From CAADGL01 sp964643885 (GTDB lineage Bacteria > Planctomycetota > Phycisphaerae > UBA1845 > Fen-1342), in the NCBI GenBank assembly GCA_964643885.1, contig CAZXUI010000093.1, positions 1-16,235 of the forward strand: DNA of 16,235 nt. Reading direction: 5' to 3'. Under the pieces are notes generated by a model, which had not been told where the DNA came from, searched no databases, and worked only from the letters and a program-made list of their open reading frames with translations. This document shows, piece after piece, positions 5,777-14,461 of the stretch. Every line of letters starts with the position of its first letter. Position 1 is the stretch's first letter. Position numbers and translations under genes: made by a program.

Positions 5777-7174
5777 TTACAGCGCCTCGCTCTGCCCGCG
5801 CTGCGCCACCTGCACATCCTCGAACCCCGCCTCGCGCAGCTTCGCCTGAAGCGTCTGGCTCTGCTCGCTTTCGCCGTGCACCAGGAAGATGCGCCGCGTC
5901 TGGCCCCGCAGCGGCTCGAACATCCGCAGCAGGTCCGCCTGGTCCGCGTGCCCGCTGAACCCGTGAATCTGCACCACCTCCGCCCGCACCGGCAGCCGCT
6001 CATGAAACAGGTTGATTTTCCTGGCTCCGTCCACCAGCTTGCGTCCCAGCGTGTTCTCCGCCTGGTAACCCGGAAACAGCAGCGTGTTGCGCGGGCTGCG
6101 GATGTTGTTGCGAATATGGTGCTGAATCCGGCCGGCCTCGCACATGCCGCTCGCCGAAATGATCACGCACGGCTTGCGCCGCCGGTGCAGCGCCTTGCTC
6201 TCCTCGACGTCCCGAATGTACGTGCAGCAGCCGTTGCCCAGGATGTCCCCCGTCTTGGCCTGAAACTCCGCCGCCTCCGCGTCGTAGCAGTCCGGATGCA
6301 TGCGGAAGACCTCGGTCGCGTTCACCGACAGCGGGCTGTCGACGAAGACCGGGATCCGCGGCAGCCGCCCCTCGTCCATCAGCCGGTGCAGGAAATACAC
6401 GATCGTCTGCGTCCGCCCCACGCTGAACGCCGGAATGATCACCTTCCCCCCGCGCTCGATCGTCGCCTTCACCACCGCGTGAAACCGCTCGCGCGCCTCC
6501 TCGGCCGACTCGTTGACCCGCGCCCCGTACGTGCTCTCGCAGATCACCACCTCCGACGGCGGAAACGGCGCCGGGTCGCGCAGGATGGGCCGGTCCGGCC
6601 GGCCCACGTCGCCGGTGAAATACAGCGAGACCGTCCGCCCGGCGCGCTGCGCGAACTCCAGCCGCACGCCGGCCGAGCCGAGCATGTGCCCGGCCTCCTG
6701 AAAGCAGGCCATCAGCCCGCTGATGACCGTGAACCAGCGCTCGTAGGAGATCGTCTGCATCAGCCGCACGGCCGCGACGGCATCCGCGTGCTCATAGAGC
6801 GGCTCGACGGGCGGCAGCCCCTTCTTGCGCCGCCGCTTGTTCAGGTAATAGACGTCTTCCTGCTGAATGTGGGCCGAGTCCGGCAGCATCACGGCGCACA
6901 GGTCCCGCGTCGCCGGCGTGCAGTAGATCGGCCCGTCGAAGCCTTGCTTTGCCAGCAGCGGCAGCCGGCCGGTGTGGTCCGTATGTGCGTGCGAGAGCAC
7001 GACGGCGCTGATCTGCCTGGGCGGCACCGGCCAGGAGCGGTTCTTCTCCTCGCTTTCCGCCCGCCGGCCCTGAAACAGGCCGCAATCCAGCGCGATCCAC
7101 TTCCCCTCCCACTGGACCATGTGCATCGAGCCGGTGACTTCGCTGGCCGCACCGTGAAACAGAAGCTCAGGCAT
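5777..7174 (-). CDS. Beta-CASP metallo-beta-lactamase-fold RNase
   Basis: This is a 465-residue RNA-processing enzyme of the CPSF73-like (YSH1-type) MBL group. The metallo-beta-lactamase part holds H62-A-H64-T-D66-H67, the zinc-binding HxHxDH motif, plus His163 and Asp189 (FTGDVGRPDRP). The beta-CASP insertion includes ESTYGAR (213-219) and IIPAFSVGRTQ (246-256). The C-terminal RNA-specificity part has SASGMCEAGR (340-349), FSGHADQADL with His409, and VHGE with His433. All expected catalytic residues appear present, and the length is normal for prokaryotic members. The family cleaves single-stranded RNA as an endo- and/or exonuclease in the cytoplasm. The start at 7174 was chosen because a longer frame reads into the intergenic repeat array; AAGG lies about ten bases upstream. 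It is convergent with the DUF4198 gene and alone in its unit. Confidence 0.92.
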   Translation of the reverse strand: MPELLFHGAASEVTGSMHMVQWEGKWIALDCGLFQGRRAESEEKNRSWPVPPRQISAVVLSHAHTDHTGRLPLLAKQGFDGPIYCTPATRDLCAVMLPDSAHIQQEDVYYLNKRRRKKGLPPVEPLYEHADAVAAVRLMQTISYERWFTVISGLMACFQEAGHMLGSAGVRLEFAQRAGRTVSLYFTGDVGRPDRPILRDPAPFPPSEVVICESTYGARVNESAEEARERFHAVVKATIERGGKVIIPAFSVGRTQTIVYFLHRLMDEGRLPRIPVFVDSPLSVNATEVFRMHPDCYDAEAAEFQAKTGDILGNGCCTYIRDVEESKALHRRRKPCVIISASGMCEAGRIQHHIRNNIRSPRNTLLFPGYQAENTLGRKLVDGARKINLFHERLPVRAEVVQIHGFSGHADQADLLRMFEPLRGQTRRIFLVHGESEQSQTLQAKLREAGFEDVQVAQRGQSEAL

Positions 7175-7205
7175 GTATGCCAACCTTCGTGCAGCGTCCC
7201 ACCTG

Positions 7206-7449
7206 CACTTCTCCGGGTGATACGGGCGTCTCGCCGGCACTTCCCCGGGTGGTACGGGCGTCTCGCCCGTACGCGCGGGTCTGCCGAACCGCGGGTGCGA
7301 GAATGGGGGACCGGCCTCTGGCCGGTCACTGGGCGACCGGTCTCCGACCGGTCGAACCTCGGCACCGCTGGGACGAGATTCCCATCTCGCACCAGCGCCA
7401 GGGTGCCACTTCCCCGGGTGGTACGGGCGTCTCGCCCGTACGCGCGGGT
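7206..7449. repeat. Modular hairpin repeat array
   Basis: Two identical 43-bp copies lie at 7238-7280 and 7407-7449, with a truncated variant at 7206-7235. Each full copy contains TACGGGCG-TCT-CGCCCGTA. Between them are further hairpins with different stems and similar three-base loops: GACCGGCC-TCT-GGCCGGTC (7309-7327) and GACCGGTC-TCC-GACCGGTC (7335-7353), then CGAGAT-TCCC-ATCTCG (7374-7389). GGTGCGAGAATGGG (from 7294) is roughly complementary to CCCATCTCGCACC (7381-7393) and can enclose the two central hairpins. The array lies between two same-strand genes. The translated reverse strand gives ARRPYHP and GETPVPP phrases, which I recall as common spurious ORF content in planctomycete genomes, so it is best treated as noncoding. 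Confidence 0.85.
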
Positions 7450-7458
7450 GCCCGCCTT

Positions 7459-9828
7459 CTACGCCGACACCGGCCGCCAGGCCGACCCGGGCCGCGACAC
7501 CGCCGGCCTGCTATCCGCCACAAGAGCCGCCGCCGCCTTCACGATCTCCGGCTCGGTCGGCAACACCGTGTTGGCCGCCGGCCCGAGCGGGATGTAAGTA
7601 TCGAGCCCCGTGATCCGCCGCGCCACGACCCGCTCGCCGCACCGCTCCGCGATCAAGGCCAGAATCGCCTCGGACACGCCGCCTGAATACCGCCCCTCAT
7701 CCACCACCAACACCCGCCCCGTCGCCAGCGCCTGCTCGACAATGAACGCCTCGTTCAGCGGATTGAGCCAGCGCAGGTCCACCACCCGCGCCGCTGTGCC
7801 GTGCCGCTCGCGCAGCTCGCGCGCCGCCCGCAGCGACATCCACACGCCGTTTCCGAATGTCAGAATCGTCAGATCGCCGGCCTGCTCCTCATACACCTGC
7901 CCCTCGCCAAGCGCGATCGCCTGCTCACATGACGGATAGTTGCTCAGCCACCGCCCGTCGCCCGGCTCGTACAGGTCCTTCGTCATGTACAGCGCGATCG
8001 GCTCGAGAAACGCGACCACCCGACCGTCCACCCGCGCCAGCGCCGTGCACGTCCGCAGCATCTTCACCGCATCGTCCCCGCGGGCCGGGACCGCGATGAT
8101 CAGCGACGGAATATCCCGCAGCGCTGCGAAGCTGTTGTCGTTGTGAAAGTGCCCGCCGAACCCTTTCTGGTATCCCAGCGCCTGAATCCGCACCACCATC
8201 GGGTTCGGGAACTGCCCGTTCGAGAAGAACTGCGCCGAGCACGCCTCGCCGCGAAGCTGGTCGATCGCATTGTGCACATACGCCAGATACTGAATCTCCG
8301 GCAATGGCAACAGCCCCAGGTGGCCCGCCCCGATCGCCATCCCCAGGATGCTCGTCTCGTCCAGCATCGTGTTGAACACACGCCCCACCCCGAACCGCGC
8401 CGTCAGCCCCGCCGTCACGTAATACACCCCGCCCCGCGCCGCCACATCCTCCCCGAAGACCAGCAGCTCCGAATACTTCGCCAGCAGGTCCCGCAATGCC
8501 CAGTTGATCAGCACCGCCAGATGCCGCGGCGGCTGATGCTCCGGCAGCCGCTCGCCCGGTTGCCCCTTCAGAAACCCCGGCGTACTGTCCAGCGCGAACG
8601 CGTGCAGCCGCGCCGCGTGCTCCGCCCGCCGCGTCGCCTCGGCCATCACGGCCTGCGCGTGATATGGCGCCAGCGGCGCCACCACTTCCGCCGCCGACGT
8701 AAGCTGCGGCGCATCCGCCAGCCGCTTGCTCGCGTCGTCGATCGCGGCCCGGATCGCCTCGTAGCGCGCCAGCACCTGCTCGCCGCTCATCAGCCCAAGC
8801 TCGACAACCCGCCGCGCGCTGGCCAGCAGCGGATCTCGCGCCTCCGTCGCCTCGATCTGCGCCAGCGTGTGATACTCCGTCTCCGGATCCGTCCCCGCGT
8901 GCCCCAGCAGCCGCACCACCCGCATGTGCAGAAACGCCGGCCGGCGGTGCGTCCGCACATACTCCACCGCTTCGATCGCCCCCCGTGCCGCGTCGATCAG
9001 GTCCAGCCCGTCGCACTGGAAATACTGCAACCCCGGCCGGCTCCGAAACGCCGCCTCCACCCAGCCCGGTGCACTGTGCACCGAGATGCCGATCCCGTTG
9101 TCCTCGCACACGAACAGCACCGGCACCGGCAGATTCTGAAACGCCGCGTAGCAAGCCGCATTGAAGGCCCCCTGCGCGACGCTGTGGTTCGTCGTCGCAT
9201 CCCCGAACGTGCACAGCATGATGCTGTCGTCCGGAATCTCGCCATGCGCGCCGAACCGCGGCCGGATGCCCAGCCGCTTCGCCCGACGCAGCGCCATCGC
9301 CGCACCCACAGCCTTCGGCAGGTGGCTGGCGATCGTGCTCGTCTGCGGCGGCACACACAGCGGCACGCTCCCCCACACCTTGTGCCGCCCGCCCGAGATC
9401 GGATCCAGCCGGCTGGCCGCCAGCGACAGGATCGTGTCGCGGATGAAGTCCTGGCCGGGCACCTGACGCGAGCGCTCGGCCATCAGCGCCCCGGAGCGGT
9501 AGTGCAGAAACGCCGGGTCGCTGTAGCGCGCGAAGCGCCCCAGCACCGCGTTGCCCTCGTGTCCGGAGCTGCCGATCGTGTAATAGCCCCGGTTCTCGCG
9601 CCGCAGCGCCCGCGCCTTCAGGTCCAGCAGCCGGCTGACCATCTGCGACTCGAACAGCTCGATCAATCCCCGCCCTGTCAGGCCCGGCAAATCCGGCCGG
9701 ATCACCCCGTCCAGCCGTTCGGCCGCCGCAACCCCGGCCGCGCCGCCCCCCACCAGCTCGCGGCAGAGCTGAACGAAGTTGCGGTCGACGACCTCGGCAC
9801 GATTCAAAGTGAAGGAGACTGCTGCCAT
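7459..9828 (-). CDS. Fused E1 alpha/beta subunit, 2-oxoacid dehydrogenase (TPP-dependent)
   Basis: The product is 789 aa, a single-chain fusion of the two subunits that are separate in most pyruvate and branched-chain 2-oxoacid dehydrogenases. The N-terminal half is the alpha part: 'YYTIGSSGHEG' (82-92), HKVWG and the thiamine-diphosphate motif GDATTNHSVAQGAFN (209-223), then CEDNGIGIS (241-249). The GDG of the classical motif is GDA here. The C-terminal half (from about 440) is the beta part: FGEDVAARGGVYYVT, RVFNTMLDETSILGMAIGAG, then a transketolase C-terminal domain with DLRWLNPLNE and DEGRYSGG. The E1 reaction decarboxylates a 2-oxoacid and passes the acyl group to lipoyl-E2; substrate specificity cannot be told from sequence. 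No E2 or E3 gene is nearby. The start at 9828 begins the conserved N-terminus; its ribosome binding site is weak. The last residues run up to the hairpin array. Confidence 0.9.
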   Translation of the reverse strand: MAAVSFTLNRAEVVDRNFVQLCRELVGGGAAGVAAAERLDGVIRPDLPGLTGRGLIELFESQMVSRLLDLKARALRRENRGYYTIGSSGHEGNAVLGRFARYSDPAFLHYRSGALMAERSRQVPGQDFIRDTILSLAASRLDPISGGRHKVWGSVPLCVPPQTSTIASHLPKAVGAAMALRRAKRLGIRPRFGAHGEIPDDSIMLCTFGDATTNHSVAQGAFNAACYAAFQNLPVPVLFVCEDNGIGISVHSAPGWVEAAFRSRPGLQYFQCDGLDLIDAARGAIEAVEYVRTHRRPAFLHMRVVRLLGHAGTDPETEYHTLAQIEATEARDPLLASARRVVELGLMSGEQVLARYEAIRAAIDDASKRLADAPQLTSAAEVVAPLAPYHAQAVMAEATRRAEHAARLHAFALDSTPGFLKGQPGERLPEHQPPRHLAVLINWALRDLLAKYSELLVFGEDVAARGGVYYVTAGLTARFGVGRVFNTMLDETSILGMAIGAGHLGLLPLPEIQYLAYVHNAIDQLRGEACSAQFFSNGQFPNPMVVRIQALGYQKGFGGHFHNDNSFAALRDIPSLIIAVPARGDDAVKMLRTCTALARVDGRVVAFLEPIALYMTKDLYEPGDGRWLSNYPSCEQAIALGEGQVYEEQAGDLTILTFGNGVWMSLRAARELRERHGTAARVVDLRWLNPLNEAFIVEQALATGRVLVVDEGRYSGGVSEAILALIAERCGERVVARRITGLDTYIPLGPAANTVLPTEPEIVKAAAALVADSRPAVSRPGSAWRPVSA

Positions 9829-9871
9829 GGAGCGACTGTAGCAGGCCGTTTGGGCGGATTCAATCGGCCGG

Positions 9872-10075
9872 CTACGACGGCCGCTTCTCCTCCGGCCCCC
9901 ACGCCAGCGCCACGCCGATAAGAACGAGCGCAAGCACGAAATCTACCGGCCCGCCGAGCACGCGGCCCATCGGCGCCAGCGATGCGAGCACGAGCAGAAC
10001 CAACCCGGCCGCCAGCGAAAGCCAGCGCAGCGTCGGCCAGGCGGGTGCGCGATTCTTGGTCGGCTCCGGTGCCAT
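9872..10075 (-). CDS. Small two-helix membrane protein, 67 aa
   Basis: This is a short hypothetical protein with two predicted membrane helices: about 18-33 (WLSLAAGLVLLVLASL) and about 42-58 (VDFVLALVLIGVALAW), joined by a short APMGRVLGGP turn. Basic residues precede the first helix and follow the second. I do not recognise a family. The ATG at 10073-10075 starts the protein just before the first membrane segment; the region upstream in the same frame is Arg-rich and not protein-like. No strong ribosome binding site is seen. It lies 43 bp upstream of the E1 gene on the same strand and may share its transcript, but a link to 2-oxoacid metabolism is not indicated. Confidence 0.55.
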   Translation of the reverse strand: MAPEPTKNRAPAWPTLRWLSLAAGLVLLVLASLAPMGRVLGGPVDFVLALVLIGVALAWGPEEKRPS

Positions 10076-10348
10076 GCTCAGAGGATAACACGACCTTGCG
10101 GGGGCGCGGGCGAATCCGTACCTGCGAGGTCGGACTGCGGAGTGCGGCACGCCCCCGCGCGGACATGACCGAACTCGACGACCGATCGCCCTTCCTCCCA
10201 ACCCCCACGCATTCCCCGCTACACCCGTCACAGCCGCGCGAGAAAACCGCCGCGGCTGCGTATCTGTTATTCGGACGCGACTCCACCGGCCGCAGCGTGT
10301 AGTATCGCTTAGGGCCGCATAGGATCAGGCTTCTCCCGGTGGGTCGCC
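10076..10348. promoter_or_regulatory. Divergent spacer with nested inverted repeats
   Basis: This 273-bp region separates the reverse-strand membrane protein from the forward kinase operon and should hold both promoters. GCGGGGGCG (10098-10106) is complementary to CGCCCCCGC (10150-10158). Inside the loop, a smaller hairpin at 10116-10133 pairs CCG and ACCT with AGGT and CGG around GCG, with one bulged T. No convincing -35/-10 pair was found. A CGTAT at 10259-10263 lacks the TGAATCC partner at the expected distance. No gene is seen. Confidence 0.45.
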
Positions 10349-13000
10349 TTGGGCCGGCCCCACCGGCCTTCGGAGCATGCCACGAACCCCGAACCGGACA
10401 ACACGAGCGCCATCCTGGCGGACCTCCGTCGGCCCACGCCGCCTCGCGGCGACTGCCCGGCCGCATTCGGCTCACCGGACGACCCCACGTCCCCGGCCGG
10501 CGAGGAAACTTCGCCCGCCGATGCCACGACGCGCCTCGTCGCGCCGGCCCCGCCGCAGCGCATCGGCCCGTTCCGCGTCCTCGGCACGCTCGGCGAGGGC
10601 GGCATGGGCGTCGTCTATCTCGCCGAGCAGACCGAGCCCATCCGCCGCCGCGTCGCCCTCAAGCTCATCAAGCTCGGCATGGACACCAAGGACGTCGTCG
10701 CCCGCTTCGAAGCCGAGCGGCAGGCCCTCGCCCTCATGACCCACGCCAACGTCGCCGCCGTCTACGAGGCCGGCGCCACCGATACCGGCCGCCCGTACTT
10801 CGTCATGGAGTACGTCCCCGGCCAGCCCATCACCCGCTTCTGCGACGGGTACCGCCTCTCCATCCGCGAACGCATCGAGCTGGTCATCCAGGTCTGCCTC
10901 GCCGTCCAGCACGCGCACCAGAAAGGCATCATTCACCGCGACATCAAGCCCTCGAATGTCCTCGTCGCCCGCGTCGACGGCCGCCCGACCCCCAAGGTCA
11001 TCGATTTCGGCGTCGCCAAGGCCACCACGCAGCGGCTCACCGAGCACACGCTCGACACCGGCTTCGGCCAGACCATCGGCACCCCCGACTACATGAGCCC
11101 GGAGCAGTCCAGCCGCTGCTCGGACGGCCTCGACGCCCGCACCGACGTCTATTCGCTGGGCGTCCTGCTCTACGCTCTGCTCACCGGCCGGCTCCCCTTC
11201 GAACTCGCCGGCCAGCGCGGAGCAGGGCTGCTCGAGATGCAGCGCATCATCCGCGAGGTGGAGCCGCCGTTGCCCAGCGCTCGGGTCCGGCAGCTCAGCG
11301 AACAGGCCGCGCGCGACGTCGCAGCCACCCGCCGGCTCGATCCGCGCGGCTTGCGCCGCACGCTCCGCGGCGATCTCGACGCGGTCGTGCTCCGCGCTCT
11401 CGAGAAGGACCGCGAGCGCCGCTACTCCTCCGCCGCCGAGCTGGCCAACGACCTGCACCGCTATCTGGCCGGCCTGCCCGTCCTCACGCGCCGCCCCAGC
11501 CCGCTGCGCCATGCGGCCAAGTTCGCCCGCCGCCGCCGCGTCGGCTTGGCCGCTTGCCTGGCGCTGACGACCCTCCTGGCCGCCGCCCTCTGGCTGGCCG
11601 CCGTCCTCAACAGCGCTCAGCACGAGCTGCGGCAGCGCGACGCCCACCTGCTCCGCGCCGAAGCGCAGCAGCTCTACGCCGGCGGCGATTATGCCGCCGC
11701 CCTCAAGAAGCTCGCGCTCGCCATTCGGCTCGCGCCCGACGCGCCCGAAGCGCGGCTCCTGCGGGCCGCCTGCCTGATGGGCATGTTCCGCGAAGACCAG
11801 GCCGCCGCCGAACTCCACACGCTCACCCGCGACAGCCGCCCCGACATCGCCGGCGCCGCCCATCGCCTTCTCGCCCGCCTCGCCCTGCACGACGACGCGG
11901 CCGCCCAGCGCCACTCCGCCCAGGCACGCCGCCTCGGCGACGCCGGAGACGCCGACTACCTCAACGCCCTCGTGTCGCGCGAACCGGCCGAGGCGATCGC
12001 ACTCCTGACCCGCGTCATCGAGCGCGACCCCGGCCACTTCGACGCGATCATGCTGCGCAGCTACTGGCACAGCCGCCTCGGAGACTACGCGTCGGCCCTC
12101 CGTGACTCCGGCCTGGCCCGCACGCTGCGCCCGCGCGACCCGGGGCCCGTCACGAACCTCGGCGTCGCCAACCGCTTCCTCGGAAATCACGCCGCCGCCG
12201 AGACGCGCTTCCGCGAGGCGCTGCGGCTCGAGCCGACCTACTGGTATGCGCAGAAGGGCCTCGCCGACGTGCTCTGGCAGAGCGGCCGCCAGCAAGAGGC
12301 GCTCGACGGGCTCAAGCAGTCCATCCGCGACCATCCCGGCGACTGGGAGCCGGTCGCCGTTCTCGCCGAGCGGCTGCGCTCGCTTTGCCGCTGGGGCGAG
12401 GCGCTGGATTGCTATCACCGGCTCGAGTCGATCGACCCCGCCGATCCGCGCTGGCCGCTCGGTGCCGGCTGGATGCACCAGCAGCTCGCCGATTGGCCGC
12501 GGGCCCTGCTCGCCTTCGAGCGCGCCGCTGCCTGTCCCCAGGGCGAGAACGCCCAGCCGCGCAGCCTCGCCGCCCGCCGCCGCGCCATGCACGAGATCGC
12601 GTGGACCTGCCTGGTCGCGCCCGACGGCGCCGGCCGCGACGCAGACCGGGCCGCCCAGCGCCTCGCTGAGCTCCGCCGCGAAGCGCCCGACGACAACCAG
12701 CTCAACAGCGAAGCCCTGCTGGCCTATCGCCGCGGCGAGCTGAGCGAGGCCCGCCGCCTCGCCCTCGACGCGCTCTCGCGCCAGCCCGACTCGCCCGACG
12801 CCGCCTACCCGTTGACCGCCGCCCTGTGCGAGGCGGCGCTCGGAAACCTCAGCGAAGCGTCGACGCTGTGTGCCGCCGGAGGCGACATACTCCGCCGTTC
12901 GCCGGATCAGTGCAGCATCGGCAGCGATCTGCTTGCAAGGGAGTGCGCAGCGCTTCTGGAACAGGCCCGCAGCCGCGAGCCCCCGCGAGGAGACCTCTGA
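10349..13000 (+). CDS. Transmembrane Ser/Thr protein kinase with TPR domain
   Basis: This is an 883-aa receptor-like Hanks kinase. After a proline-rich N-terminus (1-70), the kinase domain runs from about 73 to 375, with the P-loop GEGGMGVVY (82-90), Lys105 in VALKLIK, the catalytic HRDIKPSN (196-203), DFG (219-221), the activation-segment GTPDYMSPEQ and DVYSLGVLLYALLTG. The GDLDAVVLRALEKDRERRY and PSPLRHAAKFARRRR segments near its end are typical of planctomycete kinases. A membrane helix lies at about 398-420. The rest is tetratricopeptide repeats (clear units near 436-470 and 600-665) expected outside the membrane, a likely sensor or partner-binding surface. The frame has no usable ATG before the kinase domain; the TTG at 10349 has GGTGGG five bases upstream and is the best start. 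Substrates are unknown. It is followed two bases later by a probable lipoprotein gene. Confidence 0.88.
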   Translation: MGRPHRPSEHATNPEPDNTSAILADLRRPTPPRGDCPAAFGSPDDPTSPAGEETSPADATTRLVAPAPPQRIGPFRVLGTLGEGGMGVVYLAEQTEPIRRRVALKLIKLGMDTKDVVARFEAERQALALMTHANVAAVYEAGATDTGRPYFVMEYVPGQPITRFCDGYRLSIRERIELVIQVCLAVQHAHQKGIIHRDIKPSNVLVARVDGRPTPKVIDFGVAKATTQRLTEHTLDTGFGQTIGTPDYMSPEQSSRCSDGLDARTDVYSLGVLLYALLTGRLPFELAGQRGAGLLEMQRIIREVEPPLPSARVRQLSEQAARDVAATRRLDPRGLRRTLRGDLDAVVLRALEKDRERRYSSAAELANDLHRYLAGLPVLTRRPSPLRHAAKFARRRRVGLAACLALTTLLAAALWLAAVLNSAQHELRQRDAHLLRAEAQQLYAGGDYAAALKKLALAIRLAPDAPEARLLRAACLMGMFREDQAAAELHTLTRDSRPDIAGAAHRLLARLALHDDAAAQRHSAQARRLGDAGDADYLNALVSREPAEAIALLTRVIERDPGHFDAIMLRSYWHSRLGDYASALRDSGLARTLRPRDPGPVTNLGVANRFLGNHAAAETRFREALRLEPTYWYAQKGLADVLWQSGRQQEALDGLKQSIRDHPGDWEPVAVLAERLRSLCRWGEALDCYHRLESIDPADPRWPLGAGWMHQQLADWPRALLAFERAAACPQGENAQPRSLAARRRAMHEIAWTCLVAPDGAGRDADRAAQRLAELRREAPDDNQLNSEALLAYRRGELSEARRLALDALSRQPDSPDAAYPLTAALCEAALGNLSEASTLCAAGGDILRRSPDQCSIGSDLLARECAALLEQARSREPPRGDL

Positions 13001-13002
13001 CC

Positions 13003-13773
13003 ATGCACGCCGCCCTCCGCGTCGCCCTCTGCACTTCCCTCACCTGCCTGGCCTCCGCCGCGGGCTGCAACCTCCTGCCCGTCGAAGCGCCCAGACTCGA
13101 ATTCACCTACTCCGTCTCCTGCGTCCTGCCGGATACGAGCGAGTTGCCGGAGCTCTCACTCACCTGCGACGACGTCGTCATCGACCTGAGCCAGCCCGTC
13201 AACCTGACCGAGGTCACGGTCGCGCCCGCGGCGCGATCGATCGTGATCGTCGCGCCCCAGGTATTCAGCGAGATCGCCGTCCACCTCGACGGACAGTCCG
13301 TACCCGTCGAGCTGCCCGCCGCGCCCGGCCGAATCGCTCGGATCGACCCGGCCCCGCTGCGTGCGGACCTGCCCTGTTTCTCGCCGCCGGCGTCGCTTCA
13401 GATCGAGATCGCCGAGCTCTCGATCGATGTCGCCGTCCGCGCGCAGGCCGATTGCCGCCTCTTCGCCGTCGGCGGCCAGGGCGGACTCGTCGACCCTAAC
13501 GGCATGTGCGTGTCCTGCGGCATGACGGACCTCGGCCTCGTCGCGCCCGGCAGCGTCGTCACGGTCTACGCCATTCAGGACGGTCAGCTCGCCTCCGCCC
13601 GCGAGCTTTCGGTCGCCCTCGACGGCGCCTTCCGCGACGATCTCGTGCGGCGCACCGGCCCGAGTCAGCTCGCCGTCGTCGTTCCGCCGGACGCGGTCCC
13701 CGATCCCGTGCTCGTCTTCGAGATCTATGACGACTCGCGTTCGGTCGTGCTGGCCAGCTTCTGCGTCTACTGA
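13003..13773 (+). CDS. Probable lipoprotein of unknown function, 256 aa
   Basis: The N-terminus is a signal peptide ending in AAGC with Cys22 as the likely lipid site; the lipobox is weak, with Ala in place of the usual Leu at -3, so simple cleavage after the AxA motif is possible. The mature part is mostly beta, with many short hydrophobic strands such as SIVIVAPQVF, SLQIEIAELSIDVAV and SQLAVVVPPDAV. Cysteines recur in the first half and a NGMCVSCGM segment is near residues 167-175, suggesting disulfides or a metal site. No named family is recognised. GAGGAGA (12987-12993) overlaps the end of the kinase gene, nine bases before the ATG, and only two bases separate the two reading frames. It is therefore in the kinase operon and may be the envelope partner of the kinase-TPR protein. 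Confidence 0.78.
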   Translation: MHAALRVALCTSLTCLASAAGCNLLPVEAPRLEFTYSVSCVLPDTSELPELSLTCDDVVIDLSQPVNLTEVTVAPAARSIVIVAPQVFSEIAVHLDGQSVPVELPAAPGRIARIDPAPLRADLPCFSPPASLQIEIAELSIDVAVRAQADCRLFAVGGQGGLVDPNGMCVSCGMTDLGLVAPGSVVTVYAIQDGQLASARELSVALDGAFRDDLVRRTGPSQLAVVVPPDAVPDPVLVFEIYDDSRSVVLASFCVY

Positions 13774-13831
13774 GCGCCCGCCGGCCGCCCGCCGATTGCG
13801 GCCCGCCGCGCTTCTCGGGTAGCCTTTCCGC

Positions 13832-14461
13832 ATGGACGCGCCCGAAACGCAGCCCGCCGCCGCGGCTTTGCCCGACGACCTCGACGAGGCGGAGCTGCTG
13901 GCCCGGCTTCAGGCGGGCGAGCCGGCCGCCTTCGAGCTGCTGGTGCGCCGCTTCGCCGCCCGCATGCTGGCCGTCGCCCGCCGGCTGCTGCCCGACGAGA
14001 ACGACGCCCAGGACGCGCTTCAGGACGCGTTCATCTCCGCCTTCGGCGCGATCGACCGGTTTCAGGCCGGCTCGCGCCTGTCCACCTGGCTGCACCGCAT
14101 CGTCGTCAACGCCGCCCTGATGAAGCTGCGCACCCGCCGCCGCCGGCCGGAGGTCTCGATCGACGCGCTTCTGCCGCAGTTCGCCGAGGACGGCCACCCG
14201 CTCCAGCCGGCCAGTCCGTGGAAGCCGCCGGAGGCGGTGCTGAGCCGCGAGGAGCTGGCCGGGCTGGTGCGCTCCCGGATCGCGGAATTACCCGAAAACT
14301 ACCGTGACGTTCTGCTGCTGCGTGACATCGAAGGAATGGACACCGGGGAAGCCGCGCACCTGCTGGGGATCAGCGAGAATGCGGTCAAGACCCGGTTGCA
14401 TCGGGCCCGGCAGGCGCTGCGCGCCCTGCTGGACCCGCAGCTCCGTGGAGAGAGTTCGTGA
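13832..14461 (+). CDS. ECF sigma factor partnered with a zf-HC2 anti-sigma
   Basis: This is an RNA polymerase sigma factor of the extracytoplasmic-function class, 209 aa. After a short Ala/Pro start, region 2 covers about 21-105 with 'ELLVRRFAARM', the DAQDALQDAFISAFGAI core-binding helix and the LSTWLHRIVVNAALMKLRTRRRR segment. Region 4 is at about 140-200 with ELPENYRDVLLLRDIEGMD and the GISENAVKTRLHRARQALR helix-turn-helix. This is the RpoE-like pattern common in planctomycetes. The ATG at 13832 lacks a strong ribosome binding site but is the first plausible start of the conserved part. The last base pairs overlap the anti-sigma start (GTGA at 14458-14461), so translation is coupled. It lies 58 bp behind the kinase/lipoprotein pair and may belong to the same functional set; that link is inferred from position only. 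Confidence 0.92.
   Translation: MDAPETQPAAAALPDDLDEAELLARLQAGEPAAFELLVRRFAARMLAVARRLLPDENDAQDALQDAFISAFGAIDRFQAGSRLSTWLHRIVVNAALMKLRTRRRRPEVSIDALLPQFAEDGHPLQPASPWKPPEAVLSREELAGLVRSRIAELPENYRDVLLLRDIEGMDTGEAAHLLGISENAVKTRLHRARQALRALLDPQLRGESS

Noticed and set aside
7175..7240. Earlier ATG for the RNase gene
   Set aside because: The extension encodes repeat-derived ARRPYHP sequence from the hairpin array, while the ATG at 7174 begins the conserved MPELLFHGAASEVTGS region.
8143..9921. Long forward open frame opposite the E1 gene
   Set aside because: It is Arg/His/Pro-rich without domain motifs and lies entirely across the well-supported reverse-strand E1 coding region.
10259..10263. CGTAT upstream of the kinase as an ECF promoter
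   Set aside because: The sequence at the expected -35 position (10236-10242) is GCGCGAG, which does not match.
10472..12592. Long reverse-strand open frame opposite the kinase gene
   Set aside because: Gly/Ala/Glu-rich composition and full overlap with clear kinase motifs on the forward strand identify it as a shadow.
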